From the NCBI GenBank assembly GCA_037200385.1, contig JBBCGL010000001.1, positions 2,805,418 through 2,869,417 of the forward strand: DNA of 64,000 nucleotides, read 5' to 3'. Both the position numbers and the translations under genes were made by a program. The DNA is from Rhizomicrobium sp. Its GTDB lineage: Bacteria > Pseudomonadota > Alphaproteobacteria > Micropepsales > Micropepsaceae. The notes under the pieces were generated by a model that searched no databases, was not told where the DNA came from, and saw only the letters and a program-made list of their open reading frames with translations. Positions 22,820 through 32,831 of this stretch are shown here, piece by piece; position 1 is the first letter of the stretch; the number at the start of each line of letters is the position of its first letter.

Positions 22820-23551
22820 CTAGTGCAAGGAATCACCTTCGGCCAAGCTGCATAGAACTTCGACATTCCGCAGCAGGAGTTCGTGAACGCTGGGAACCAG
22901 CAACACGCCGTCGTTCTTTAGCGCCGTGATTGCCCGGCAGACCGTTTCGATCGTAAGACCGAGATGATCGGCGATGTCCTGTCGACCCATCGGGAGCGTC
23001 AGCCGACCGGTTTCGATAGCACCGGTCCGTTCCGCGAACCGGACGATGAACGATGCGACGCGTTCCTTGGCGCTCTGACAGCCCAGGATGAAGGTATGGA
23101 GCTGTGCGCTCAACAGGTCGGTCGACAGGTGCGAAAGCACGTTGGCACGGAAGCGCGCGTCGCACTCCGCGACGCGATCGAGCTGAGTCCGCGAATAGGC
23201 GACGAGAACGGCGTCGCCGACCGCCTCCGCCGTGAAGGCCTGTTGTTGCCCGCCGAGCACCCCGAACAGGTCTCCCGCCAGCGCGAATTCGGCGATATGG
23301 CGACGGCCGTCGGGCGTATGACGGCAAAGTCGGATCGTTCCACTCACGATCCGATAAATATGCTGAGCCGGATCGCCCTCCTGGAAGATCATTTCGTTGC
23401 GAGACAACTTGAGTCTTGCCCCGGCGTCGCGCAACAGAACCAAGTGCTCGTGCAGCGTCGTGGGCGCAACCGGCGGAGCCGCGGCGATCGCAACCGCGGA
23501 ATGCGGCAGAACGATGCTGCGAGGCTGTTCGTGCGCGGCATTGAGTGACAT
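22820..23551 (-). CDS. Crp/Fnr-family transcriptional regulator (FixK-like)
   Basis: A protein of 243 residues. The cyclic-nucleotide-binding-like beta-roll (about 40-150) contains EMIFQEGDPAQHIYRIVSG and FALAGDLFGVLGG. The C-terminal winged HTH (about 170-235) has LPMGRQDIADHLGLTIETVC followed by RAITALKNDG. There is no N-terminal Cys cluster of the FNR type, so it is not an Fe-S FNR; FixK or NnrR-like regulators fit. ATG 23551 follows GGGAA; the frame is open a little further up. About 60-75 nt upstream an imperfect FNR-like half-site pair (TTGATTCGATTCAT) could be autoregulatory. Confidence 0.88.
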   Translation of the reverse strand: MSLNAAHEQPRSIVLPHSAVAIAAAPPVAPTTLHEHLVLLRDAGARLKLSRNEMIFQEGDPAQHIYRIVSGTIRLCRHTPDGRRHIAEFALAGDLFGVLGGQQQAFTAEAVGDAVLVAYSRTQLDRVAECDARFRANVLSHLSTDLLSAQLHTFILGCQSAKERVASFIVRFAERTGAIETGRLTLPMGRQDIADHLGLTIETVCRAITALKNDGVLLVPSVHELLLRNVEVLCSLAEGDSLH

Positions 23552-23806
23552 GTCGATGTTTCCCGTTCGATCGGTGCAATTGCTGCGAGACCGTTGGAGC
23601 ATCGTTAAGAATGAATCGAATCAATAGCTGGGACTTCCGCGTACGGAGAATCGCAGGGTCTGGAATAAGGCGTTCTCCCTATGCACATGGAGCATCGATC
23701 GCCTCGGCGCAAATCTGCACAGCTCGCCACTATGTAGTTTGCCCAGATATCGCTTCGTGCCGTCGCGACTTCGACACTTGCGTATTCCGGCGCCGGATCG
23801 AGCGGA

Positions 23807-24679
23807 TCAGGCCGGAATCACATCGACGCCAACCTCTACGACATGTTCGCTCCCGCCGGTGATCACGCCATTGAGCGGTGCCACGTCGCCATAATCCCGG
23901 CCCCAGGCCAGTGTCACGTGGCCGTCGCTGACCCGCACGTCATTCGTCGGATCCAGATCGACCCAGCCAAAGGGCGGCGCCCAGACGGAGAACCAGGCAT
24001 GGCTGGCATCGGCGCCAAGCAAGCGGGGCTGGCCCGGCGACGGTTTGGTCAGGAGGTAACCGCTTACATAGCGTCCGGCGAGGCCCAGCGCGCGCAGACA
24101 GGCGATGGCGGCATGCGCGAGGTCCTGGCAGACACCCGAGCGGATCTCGAACACGCGATGAACCGGCGTCGCGGCGTCCGTCACGGTTGTGTCGTAGCGA
24201 AAATCCGCGTGAATGCGATGCATCAAGTCCAACGCGCCATCGACGATCGCGCGTCCGGCCGGAAAGCTTTGCGCTGCATAGATTGCGATGGCTGAGCTCG
24301 ACGCCGTCAACGGCGAGTCGAACGTATATTGCACGGCATCACAGCCGTCGCTCGGAGCAGTGTCCGCCAAAGCCCCTTTGACGCGCTCCCAAGCCGCACT
24401 CCCGGTGGGACCGAACGGTCTGGCCGGCGTTACGATCACGCGCGACTGCGAGATGACCTCCAGCACTGCATGAGGCTGGTCGATCGCGAACCACTCCACG
24501 ACATTTCCGAAATAATCGGCCATACGGCGCCGGCGGGCGGCGGGCTGAGACAATGCGATCTCCGCCTGCTCGACGCTCTGGGAATCCGTCGCCCTCGGCA
24601 GCAAATGGGCGAGATGACAGGAATAGGACACATCCTGCAGATAACGATAGGACGTGCGATGACGGACATCGTATCGCAT
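23807..24679 (-). CDS. Transglutaminase-like cysteine protease-fold protein
   Basis: A 290-residue protein with the bacterial transglutaminase N-terminal strand domain (MRYDVRHRTSYRY) and a C-terminal core. The catalytic triad is visible as Cys in RSGVCQDLAHAA, His in ADASHAWFSVW and Asp in WVDLDPTND. Proteins of this type are thought to cleave or remodel peptide bonds and isopeptide links. The ATG at 24679 shares one nucleotide with the stop of the ATP-grasp gene (TGATG), so it is the last gene of a coupled three-gene operon. Confidence 0.92.
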   Translation of the reverse strand: MRYDVRHRTSYRYLQDVSYSCHLAHLLPRATDSQSVEQAEIALSQPAARRRRMADYFGNVVEWFAIDQPHAVLEVISQSRVIVTPARPFGPTGSAAWERVKGALADTAPSDGCDAVQYTFDSPLTASSSAIAIYAAQSFPAGRAIVDGALDLMHRIHADFRYDTTVTDAATPVHRVFEIRSGVCQDLAHAAIACLRALGLAGRYVSGYLLTKPSPGQPRLLGADASHAWFSVWAPPFGWVDLDPTNDVRVSDGHVTLAWGRDYGDVAPLNGVITGGSEHVVEVGVDVIPA

Positions 24680-27204
24680 CACGGCATCTCGCGCGCGGGC
24701 GCCGCGCCGGTGCGCCGATACAGCGTATGTTGAAAGTACGCATCGGTAATCGCGTTGGTCACGTGTGTCATCGCATTTTCGATCTTTGCGGTGAACATGC
24801 CGAGCGCGGTCCGCTCGCCGTCTTCTCCCGACACGGCAAGCAACAGCGAATTGGCGCCGGCTGCCGCAAGCCGCGCGTCGCCGGCGATCCGCAAAGCGCT
24901 GCCACCGCGCTGGGCCGGAGTCATCAGCGGCAATTCCTTCAAGTTCCTTTCGATTGCCGCCAGTTGAAAAGCGACGGCGCGCGGATTGCCTTCATCCAGC
25001 AGCAGCAGATCGATCAGCGCGGCGACATCGAAGACGTTCAAATAGCGAGACCGATACGTCATGGCGCTGTCCGCGATCTCCAGCACCATGCGGATGCATC
25101 CCGCTTCGGAATCCGCGGACAGGCCTGCGGCCTGGCCGACGAGCCAGGTGAGATGTGAAGCCCGCTCGACGCGACGGCCAAGATCCACGAACAGCCAATT
25201 GGGCCCTCGCGTCATGTTTTCGGCACAGAGCCCGGAAAACGCAGCCGTCCGCCGCACCAGCGCGTCGAGCGTGGTTTGCGCCTGCGCGAGATCGAATTCG
25301 TCGCTCCGGCCGGGCGGCACGCTTTCCGTGAGGATGTGAATCGTGCGCCAGGTATCGAGCGAAAGACGATCTCGCGCCGCCCAGGCAGCTTGGCGTACGC
25401 GAAAGAGAAGCCGCTGCAATCCGTCAGTTGCCTTGCGGTCATAGAGAAGGCCGTGCAATTCGCCGCGCAACTTCGTATCATCGCCTGCGATCGTCTCGCG
25501 GATCGCGGCTGTGCTCGCCTGCGCGTAGGGAAGCAAAAAGCGTTCCGCGCCGACCACGGCGAGGTTCGGATCCTCACCGAGTCGGGAAGTTACGGCGCGC
25601 AGGATGCGCACGAGACTTTCGGCGCGTTCCGTATAGCGGCCCAGCCAGAACAAATTGTCCATTGCGCGACTGGGCGGCGCCTCACCAGTGCGCCGAATCT
25701 CGATCGCCCGGCTCGGCGGATTGAGCAGGCTGAAAGTATCGGCCGGTCCTTGTCCACCGACCCAAACGTCCTTGCTGGCGGCGCCGGATTGAATCGAGAG
25801 CATTCGGACATGGTCGTCCGGTGCGACCCGCACCAAGCCGCCGGGCATCACGACGTAACCGTCGGGCGTCCAGGCTGCGAAGACGCGCAGCGACACAGGG
25901 CGTGCCCCGAGCTTGCCGTCGCGATAAACCGGCGCGAGACCAAGCGGCACGGCATCTTGCGTCACCACGGTGGCACCGCGGCGCGAAATCCGGTCCTTCA
26001 GCACGCGTATATCGGCCAAGGTGAGTTCGCTGCCCAGCCGGGCCGAGGACTGTCGCGAGAATAGCGGGCGCGCATCGAAGGCGTCCCGCACGACAACGCG
26101 ATCCAGCCGCGCGAGCGCTTCCCGAATGCCCCATTCGGTGCCGCACCAGACGGTCGGAATATCCGGAATCTTGAGATTCTCGCCGAGCAAGGCCCGCGCG
26201 AGGCCGGGCAAATAGGCGTCCATCGCCGGCGATTCCATCACGCCGCCGCCCAATGCGTTCGCCAGCACGACGCTGCCCGAGCGCACGGCCTCGACCAGGC
26301 CGGGAATGCCCAGCGCGGAATCGCCGCGAAGCTCGAGAGGATCGCAGAAGTCGGAATCCACGCGTCGGAAGATGACCGCGACGCGTTCCATGCCCATCAG
26401 CGTCTTGAGATAAACCTGCCCATCGCGCATGGCGAGATCATCGCCTTCGGCGAGGGTCAGGCCCAGATAATGCGCAAGATAGGCGTGCTCGAAATACGCT
26501 TCGTTGTGGGGCCCCGGCGTGAGCAGGACGGCGCGGCCGCGCCGACCATGGCCCAGAGACAGAACATGCTCGCGGTAGGCATTGAAGAACGAAGCCAGGC
26601 GCTGAACCCGCATTTCGCTGAAAAGATCGGGAAAGGTCTGCCCGACCACGATGCGGTTTTCGAGCGCATAGCCGATGCCGCTGGGCGCATCGGCGCGACT
26701 GGCGACGATCATCCATGATCCGTCGGGCATGCGGGCCAAATCCGCGGAATAAAGATGCACGTGCACGCCGTCCGGCGGCTCCAGACCCACCAAAGGGCGG
26801 AGAAATTGCGGATGACCGTGCACGAGATGCGGCGGCAAATGGCCCTGTGCGATCGTCTTTTGCGGTCCGTAGACGTCCCGCAGCACGGCGTTCGTAAGTT
26901 CGGCGCGCTGGATCACCCCCGCCTCGATCATCCGCCAGTCCGACTGTCCGATGACGAACGGCACGATATCGAGCTGCCAGAGGCGCGCTTGGCCGCCGGC
27001 GTCGTCGTACACATTGTAGGTAACACCATTTTCGCGCAGCATCGCCTGCGCGGCCGCGCCGCGGCGGGCGAACTCCGCGGTGCCCATTGCACCCAAGGCA
27101 TCGGCAAGCGGCTTCCAGTCGGGGCGCACAGCCCCATCGGCATCGCGTAGCTCGTCGTAGCGTGCCGATCGCTTCGACCGAGGGACGACCTCGTTCATCG
27201 CCAT
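24679..27204 (-). CDS. Circularly permuted ATP-grasp peptide ligase fused to alpha-E domain
   Basis: 841 residues in two parts. Residues about 30-490 form the circularly permuted ATP-grasp region (earlier DUF404/DUF407), with NVYDDAGGQARLWQLDIVPF, LSLGHGRRGRAVLLTPGP, FRRVDSDFCDPLEL and ANALGGGVMESPAM. Residues about 510-840 form the alpha-E helical domain (DUF403), which opens with SRAMDNLFWLGRYTERAE. The two are separate genes in many bacteria and fused here. Comparative genomics (Iyer, Aravind and co-workers) predicts COOH-NH2 ligation of amino acids or peptides; the product is unknown. The start overlaps the upstream gene by 10 nt (ATG 27204) or 4 nt (ATG 27198, ATGA). Confidence 0.93.
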   Translation of the reverse strand: MAMNEVVPRSKRSARYDELRDADGAVRPDWKPLADALGAMGTAEFARRGAAAQAMLRENGVTYNVYDDAGGQARLWQLDIVPFVIGQSDWRMIEAGVIQRAELTNAVLRDVYGPQKTIAQGHLPPHLVHGHPQFLRPLVGLEPPDGVHVHLYSADLARMPDGSWMIVASRADAPSGIGYALENRIVVGQTFPDLFSEMRVQRLASFFNAYREHVLSLGHGRRGRAVLLTPGPHNEAYFEHAYLAHYLGLTLAEGDDLAMRDGQVYLKTLMGMERVAVIFRRVDSDFCDPLELRGDSALGIPGLVEAVRSGSVVLANALGGGVMESPAMDAYLPGLARALLGENLKIPDIPTVWCGTEWGIREALARLDRVVVRDAFDARPLFSRQSSARLGSELTLADIRVLKDRISRRGATVVTQDAVPLGLAPVYRDGKLGARPVSLRVFAAWTPDGYVVMPGGLVRVAPDDHVRMLSIQSGAASKDVWVGGQGPADTFSLLNPPSRAIEIRRTGEAPPSRAMDNLFWLGRYTERAESLVRILRAVTSRLGEDPNLAVVGAERFLLPYAQASTAAIRETIAGDDTKLRGELHGLLYDRKATDGLQRLLFRVRQAAWAARDRLSLDTWRTIHILTESVPPGRSDEFDLAQAQTTLDALVRRTAAFSGLCAENMTRGPNWLFVDLGRRVERASHLTWLVGQAAGLSADSEAGCIRMVLEIADSAMTYRSRYLNVFDVAALIDLLLLDEGNPRAVAFQLAAIERNLKELPLMTPAQRGGSALRIAGDARLAAAGANSLLLAVSGEDGERTALGMFTAKIENAMTHVTNAITDAYFQHTLYRRTGAAPAREMP

Positions 27205-30200
27205 CTCAGGTCGAGCGTGTGCGGAAAGTCGGGATGTATGTCCTCCGCCGGCGGTTCGAAGATGCCGCCGGTGAATCCGAACGGTTCGAACCGCGCCAGC
27301 CGGCGGCCCTCGGCTTCATAGGCATTGACGGGAAACGTCACGTAGTTGCGTCCTCCAGGATGCGCGACGTGATAGGTACATCCCCCTAAGGACCGCTTGC
27401 GTCGGCCGTCCCAGACCTCGACGGTCAGGGGTGCATGGCTGGGAATCGTAGGGTGCAGGGCGCTTGCCGGCTGCCAGGCCCGGAAGCGGACGCCGCCCAC
27501 CGACTCACCCTGTGAAATGAACTTGAGCGGCACAGCCCGGCCATTCACGAGAATCTTGTGACGCCCATCGACCAAGCCCGCGGCCTTCACCTCCAGGCGC
27601 TCGACGGAAGAATCGACGAAGCGGACAGTGCCGCCGACCGCGCCCTCCTCACCCATCACATTCCACGGCTCGAGCGCCTGGCGCAGTTCGAGCGCCACGC
27701 CGCCATATTGCACCTTGCCGGCCAACGGGAAGCGGAAGGCCCAATGGGGGCGGAACCATTCCGCGTCGAAGGAGAACCCGCTCGCGTTCATATCCGCGAT
27801 CACATCGGCGAAATCTGCCCAGACGAAGTGCGGCAGCATGAAGGTGTCGTGCAGTGCCGTGCCCCAGCGGACGAGCGGGGCGCGATACGGCGCCTGCCAA
27901 AACCGTGCGATCAATGCCCGGAGCAACAGGCCTTGGGCCAGGCTCATTTCCGGATGCGGCGGCATTTCGAAGCCGCGGAATTCGACAAGGCCGAGGCGAC
28001 CTGTGGGGCCATCGGGCGAATAAAGCTTGTCGATGCAGATTTCCGTGCGATGGGTGTTGCCCGTGACATCGATCAGAAGATTGCGAAAAATGCGATCTAC
28101 CAGCCACGGAGGAACGCCGCCTGCACCTCGCTCCGGCACTTCGCGGAACGCGATCTCCATCTCGTAAAGTGAATCGAGACGTGCTTCGTCTATGCGCGGC
28201 GCCTGACTTGTGGGGCCGATGAACATGCCCGAAAACAGGTACGAGAGAGACGGGTGGTTCTGCCAATAGGCGATGAGGCTCTTCAGAAGGTCCGGCCGAC
28301 GCAGGAATGGGCTGTCTGCCGGTTGCTGCGCGCCAAGGACGATGTGGTTGCCGCCGCCGGTGCCGGTATGGCGGCCGTCCAGCATGAACTTCTCGGTTCC
28401 CAGGCGCGATTGGCGCGCTTCTTCGTAGAGCGCTTCGGTGATGGAGACTTGGTCGCGCCAGGATCGCGCGGGATGGATGTTCACCTCGATCACGCCCGGA
28501 TCGGGCGTCACCTTGATGACGTTGATGCGGGGATCGTAAGGCGGACCATAGCCCTCGATGTGCAGCTGCGCGCCGATTTCGGCAGCGGCGTCCTCGACGG
28601 CGGCGAGGAGGTCGAGATAGTCGGAAGCGCTTTCCGCCGGAGGCATGAAGACGTTGAGGCGACCATCGCGGGACTCGACAGCAAGCGCGGTACGGACAGC
28701 GGCACTTTCGACCGGGGGCTCCTGTTCGACGCGCTCGCGCCGGGCTTCCCAACCCGGATCGCGCAGCGCACCCGCAAGATAGGGCTGGCGATAGGAGTCG
28801 CGCTCGGGCAATGGCGGCAGCTTTTCGAACGGATCAGGCGGCGGGACGAAGGGCCGTGCGGCCTCCGGCAACCAAGGAAGCGCGTCCAGCGGCAGGCGAT
28901 AACCAACAGGCGAGTCGCCAGGTATCAATTGCAACCGCCCCGACCGCGTAGTCCAGCGCTCGGAGCGCCAGCGCCGCTTGTCGGGCGCGTTCCATCGCTG
29001 CACCGGAAGCACATAGCCCGCCACACTGTTCAGCCCCCGTTCGAACACGCGGGCCAGACGCGCGCGCTCTTCCGCGTCCTCAAGCTTGGAGTCCAGGGGA
29101 TCGACATTGGAGGGAAGCGCGGCTTCCTTGCCGAGATAGTGCCACGGATCTTCGAACGCCGGCACGGCATAGGCCGGATTGACATCGAGGCGGCGCGCAA
29201 TGCCTTGGATAAGCATGCGAGCATCATCGGCTGTCGGCTTGTAATCCTCGGCCTCGCGCGCGACGCGCTCGACATCCCGCCAAAGTGGAACGCCGTCGCC
29301 GCGCCAATAGAGCGCGAAGGCCCAGCGCGGCAGGCTTTCGCCCGGATACCACTTGCCTTGCCCGTGATGGAGAAAACCGCCAGGCGCGAAACGGTCGCGC
29401 AGACGGCGGATCAACGTGTCGGCGAGCCCGCGCTTATTGGGCCCGACGGCGGCTGTGGTCCATTCCGCGCCGTCCATGTCGTCGATCGATACGAATGTCG
29501 GCTCTCCACCCATCGTCAGGCGCACGTCGCCGTCCTTCAACATCGAATCGATGCGATCGCCGAGAGCATCGATCGCGCGCCATTGTGCGGACGTGTAGGG
29601 CTTTGTCACGCGCGGCGGCTCGACGACTCGATGGATCGACATCTCGAACTCGAACGCGACCTCACACTCGTCCAGCGAGCCCGTGATCGGTGCCGCATGT
29701 GTAGGATTGGCCGCACAGGCCAATGGAATGTGCCCCTCGCCCGCGAAGAGACCGGAGGTCGGATCGAGCCCAACCCAGCCTGCGCCGGGCAAATAGACCT
29801 CGCACCAGGCGTGCAAATCGGTGAAGTCCTGCTCGGCGCCGGACGGACCATCGAGCGACTTCTGATCTGGCTTGAGCTGGATCAGATAGCCCGACGCGAA
29901 GCGCGCGGCGACACCGAGGCGACGGAGCAACTGCACCAGCAGCCATGCCGAATCGCGACAGGAGCCGGCACGACGCTCCAGGGTCTCGTCCGGCGTTTGA
30001 ATGCCCGGCTCCATGCGAATGAGATAGGCGATGTCACGTTGCACCTGCGCATTCAGATCGAAGAGAAATCCGGTCGTCGGCTTTTCCAGGCGCGGAACAG
30101 CGGCGAGATAGGTCTCGAAACTGGCGCCGAGCGTTGCGGCTTGAAGATAGGGTTTGAGATCTTCAAGCATTTCCGGCGCGTAGGCGAAGGGAAATGCCTC

Positions 30201-30497
30201 GGCCTCAGGCTCCAGAAAGAAATCGAACGGATTGATGACATTCAGCTCGGCGGTGAGATCGACGGTCACCGTCAAATGGTCGGTCTTCTCCGGCACCACG
30301 ACACGCGCCAGCCAGTTGGACTGCGGGTCCTGCTGCCAGTTGAGAAAATGCCGGTCTGGGCTGATCGTCAGGCCATAGTTCAGGATTGGGGTCCTGCAAT
30401 GTGGCGCGGGGCGCAGCCGCACGATCTGGGGGCCAAGATTGATCAGCCGATCGTAACGGTAGCGGGTGGAATGGCGGAGGGCGACCTGGATGCTCAT
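27195..30497 (-). CDS. Transglutaminase-DUF2126 fusion protein
   Basis: A 1100-residue protein. Residues 1-290 are a transglutaminase module with MSIQVALRHSTRYRYDR, catalytic Cys in RAGSCRDSAW, His in DLHAWCEVYLP and Asp in GLDPTSG. Residues about 330-1100 are the DUF2126 region (MGGEPTFVSIDDMD, ILDGRHTGTGGGNH-like segment, RFWQAPYRAPLVRWG), always found next to such ATP-grasp and alpha-E genes. Start at ATG 30497 (MSIQ) after CGGGA. First gene of the operon; divergent from the metallopeptidase gene at 30617. Function is not established beyond predicted peptide processing. Confidence 0.93.
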   Translation of the reverse strand: MSIQVALRHSTRYRYDRLINLGPQIVRLRPAPHCRTPILNYGLTISPDRHFLNWQQDPQSNWLARVVVPEKTDHLTVTVDLTAELNVINPFDFFLEPEAEAFPFAYAPEMLEDLKPYLQAATLGASFETYLAAVPRLEKPTTGFLFDLNAQVQRDIAYLIRMEPGIQTPDETLERRAGSCRDSAWLLVQLLRRLGVAARFASGYLIQLKPDQKSLDGPSGAEQDFTDLHAWCEVYLPGAGWVGLDPTSGLFAGEGHIPLACAANPTHAAPITGSLDECEVAFEFEMSIHRVVEPPRVTKPYTSAQWRAIDALGDRIDSMLKDGDVRLTMGGEPTFVSIDDMDGAEWTTAAVGPNKRGLADTLIRRLRDRFAPGGFLHHGQGKWYPGESLPRWAFALYWRGDGVPLWRDVERVAREAEDYKPTADDARMLIQGIARRLDVNPAYAVPAFEDPWHYLGKEAALPSNVDPLDSKLEDAEERARLARVFERGLNSVAGYVLPVQRWNAPDKRRWRSERWTTRSGRLQLIPGDSPVGYRLPLDALPWLPEAARPFVPPPDPFEKLPPLPERDSYRQPYLAGALRDPGWEARRERVEQEPPVESAAVRTALAVESRDGRLNVFMPPAESASDYLDLLAAVEDAAAEIGAQLHIEGYGPPYDPRINVIKVTPDPGVIEVNIHPARSWRDQVSITEALYEEARQSRLGTEKFMLDGRHTGTGGGNHIVLGAQQPADSPFLRRPDLLKSLIAYWQNHPSLSYLFSGMFIGPTSQAPRIDEARLDSLYEMEIAFREVPERGAGGVPPWLVDRIFRNLLIDVTGNTHRTEICIDKLYSPDGPTGRLGLVEFRGFEMPPHPEMSLAQGLLLRALIARFWQAPYRAPLVRWGTALHDTFMLPHFVWADFADVIADMNASGFSFDAEWFRPHWAFRFPLAGKVQYGGVALELRQALEPWNVMGEEGAVGGTVRFVDSSVERLEVKAAGLVDGRHKILVNGRAVPLKFISQGESVGGVRFRAWQPASALHPTIPSHAPLTVEVWDGRRKRSLGGCTYHVAHPGGRNYVTFPVNAYEAEGRRLARFEPFGFTGGIFEPPAEDIHPDFPHTLDLRWR

Positions 30498-30616
30498 TCC
30501 CGGTACTCTGCCGCAACTGCGAAGAACCTGCCACGCCACTTTCGCAACCGCGTCAAAGGAGCCCGGAACCAGCCTTTTGCCCGCCGCGTTACCCCTCGCT
30601 TCCCGGGACCCACACC

Positions 30617-31672
30617 ATGCGCGTTTTCACCTGCCAAGCCTGCGGGCAATTGCTATATTTCGAGAATATCCGATGCGAAAATTGCGGTCACGCGCTCGGC
30701 TATCTTGCTGATAAGCAAACGATTTCTGCCATCGAGCCCCTGACAGACGGCACGTTTCGCGCCTTGGCTGCGCGTGGCCGCTATCGGTTTTGCCAGAACC
30801 AGGAATTCGGCGTTTGCAACTGGATGGTGCCGGTCCGGAGCAAAAGCGCCTTCTGCGCAGCCTGCCGCCACAACCGGACGGTCCCCGATCTGTCCGTGCC
30901 CGAAAATGCCGGTCACTGGTCCAAGATCGAGGCGGCAAAGCATCGCCTCTTTTACAGCCTGCTGAAGTTGAAGCTTCCGCTTCGCAACCGGACCGACGAT
31001 CCGCAGCATGGGTTGGCTTTCGACTTCCTGGCCGATCCGCCGCAGACCCATGGCCAAAGCGTCATGACGGGGCATGACAACGGGCTGATCACGCTCGCCG
31101 TCAAAGAGGCGGACGATGCAGAGCGGGAGCATGTCCGCGCGGCAATGGGAGAGCCCTATCGTACCTTGCTTGGCCATTTCCGGCACGAGATCGGGCACTA
31201 TTTCTGGGATGTGTTGGTGCGCGACGGAGGCAAACTCGACGGCTTCCGCGCGATATTCGGCGACGAGAGTCAAGACTACGCGGCCGCGCTGCAGGCGCAC
31301 TATCAAAACGGCGCGCCGGTCGACTGGCAGCAGAACTTCGTGAGCAGCTATGCCAGCGCGCATCCTTGGGAAGACTTCGCCGAGACCTGGGCTCACTACC
31401 TTCACATCGTCGACACGCTGGAGACGGCTGGCGCCTTCGGCATCAGGGTAAGGGTCAAGCCCGGCTGGCGGACCAAGCTCACCGCCGCCGTCGATTTTGC
31501 CCCTTATGAAAACCCATCGATCGCGGCGCTAATAGACGCTTGGCTGCCGCTGACCTTTGCGATGAACAGTCTGAACCGCAGCATGGGGCAGAGCGACCTC
31601 TATCCCTTCATCCTGTCGCCCAATGTGATCGCAAAACTGCGCTATGTGCACGATCTGGTCCACGGCTCGTAG
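30617..31672 (+). CDS. Zinc-binding metallopeptidase with zinc-ribbon N-terminus
   Basis: A protein of 351 residues. The N-terminus has Cys pairs TCQACG and RCENCG, then FCQNQEFGVC and FCAACR, forming rubredoxin-like or zinc-ribbon knuckles. The catalytic motif is HEIGHYFWD (HExxH), and the downstream Glu ligand is probably in HPWEDFAETWAHYLH. This matches the putative zinc-binding metallopeptidase family (Peptidase_Mx) that accompanies ATP-grasp/alpha-E/transglutaminase operons. It is transcribed divergently from that operon over a 119-nt gap, so it probably belongs to the same pathway, perhaps trimming its peptide product. Confidence 0.88.
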   Translation: MRVFTCQACGQLLYFENIRCENCGHALGYLADKQTISAIEPLTDGTFRALAARGRYRFCQNQEFGVCNWMVPVRSKSAFCAACRHNRTVPDLSVPENAGHWSKIEAAKHRLFYSLLKLKLPLRNRTDDPQHGLAFDFLADPPQTHGQSVMTGHDNGLITLAVKEADDAEREHVRAAMGEPYRTLLGHFRHEIGHYFWDVLVRDGGKLDGFRAIFGDESQDYAAALQAHYQNGAPVDWQQNFVSSYASAHPWEDFAETWAHYLHIVDTLETAGAFGIRVRVKPGWRTKLTAAVDFAPYENPSIAALIDAWLPLTFAMNSLNRSMGQSDLYPFILSPNVIAKLRYVHDLVHGS

Positions 31673-31702
31673 GCCGACCACGAGACCATCTTCAGTGTTC
31701 TT

Positions 31703-32728
31703 CTACAGGTCGATGATGACGCGGCCGTCGACCTTGCCGGCTTTCAGGTTCGCGAACACGTGATTGATGTCTTCGAGTTTCGCCTTGTGGATATGCGGGC
31801 GAACTTTGCCCTCCGCCGCGAAGGCGATCGCTTCGGCCAGATCCCGTCGCGTTCCGACGATGGAGCCGCGGATCGTGATGCGCTTCAATACGATGTCGAA
31901 AATCGGTGTCGCGAAGTCGCCGGGCGGCAGGCCGACCAGGCTGACCGTTCCCTTGCGGCGCGTCATGTTGACGGCCTGGGTGAAGGCTTTCGGCGACACC
32001 GCGGTGACGAGCACGCCGTGCGCCCCACCGCCGGTTTGCTTTATCACCTGCGCGGCGGCGTCCGGCTCGGCCGCATTGATTGCGATGTCGGCGCCGAGCG
32101 TTACGGCCAAAGCGAGCTTTTCTTCGGTGACATCGAGCGCGACGACATGCAGGCCCATTGCCTTGGCATATTGAATCGCGACGTGGCCGAGGCCACCCAC
32201 GCCGGAAATCGCGATCCATTCACCGGCCCGTGCTTCGGTCTCTTTGATACCCTTATAGGTCGTGACGCCCGCGCACAGGATCGGCGCCATGAGCGCGAAA
32301 TCCGGGTTGGCCGGGAGGCGCGCGACATAGGCCGCCGAACCGATCGCGTATTCCGCGAAGGTGCCGTTCACGCTGTAGCCGCTGTCATGCTGGGTCTCGC
32401 ACAGCGTCTCCCAACCGGTCGTACAATACTCGCAACCGCCACAGGCGTCGTGCAACCAGGCAATGCCGACCGGATCGCCCTCCTTCAGGCCCGTCACGCC
32501 AGGACCGATGGCGGCGACGACACCGGCACCTTCGTGACCGGGAACAAAGGCAGGCGTCGGCTTGACCGGCCAGTCTCCGTCGGCGGCATGGAGATCGGTG
32601 TGGCAGACGCCGGTGGAAACGATCTTGACCAGGACCTCGCCGACGCCCGGTTCGGGAATTGGAATCTCGTCGATGGTCAGCGGTTTGCCCAATTGATGGA
32701 CCACCGCGGCTTTCATCATTCGTGTCAT
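31703..32728 (-). CDS. adhP: Zinc-dependent alcohol dehydrogenase, AdhP-like
   Basis: A 341-residue medium-chain dehydrogenase that oxidises primary alcohols with NAD+. The catalytic zinc ligands are in TGVCHTDLHAADGDWP and VPGHEGAGVV. The structural zinc site is the four-Cys loop DACGGCEYCTTGWETLC. The cofactor fold is GVGGLGHVAIQYAKAMG. Start at ATG 32728 (MTRMMKAAVV), because AGGGAG lies 6 nt upstream. It stands alone; the next gene upstream on the same strand is 103 nt away. Confidence 0.94.
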   Translation of the reverse strand: MTRMMKAAVVHQLGKPLTIDEIPIPEPGVGEVLVKIVSTGVCHTDLHAADGDWPVKPTPAFVPGHEGAGVVAAIGPGVTGLKEGDPVGIAWLHDACGGCEYCTTGWETLCETQHDSGYSVNGTFAEYAIGSAAYVARLPANPDFALMAPILCAGVTTYKGIKETEARAGEWIAISGVGGLGHVAIQYAKAMGLHVVALDVTEEKLALAVTLGADIAINAAEPDAAAQVIKQTGGGAHGVLVTAVSPKAFTQAVNMTRRKGTVSLVGLPPGDFATPIFDIVLKRITIRGSIVGTRRDLAEAIAFAAEGKVRPHIHKAKLEDINHVFANLKAGKVDGRVIIDL

Positions 32729-32831
32729 CCGCCACTCCCTTGAGACCACCAGCGGACGCTAGCGCTGTCGGATGCAACAGGATTGATCAGGATCAGCGCA
32801 ATGTCGCCGATGCAGCGCAGCGGCGATTTCG

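Noticed and set aside
28254-30743. Open frame of about 830 codons opposite the transglutaminase-DUF2126 gene
   Set aside because: Antisense shadow without recognisable motifs.
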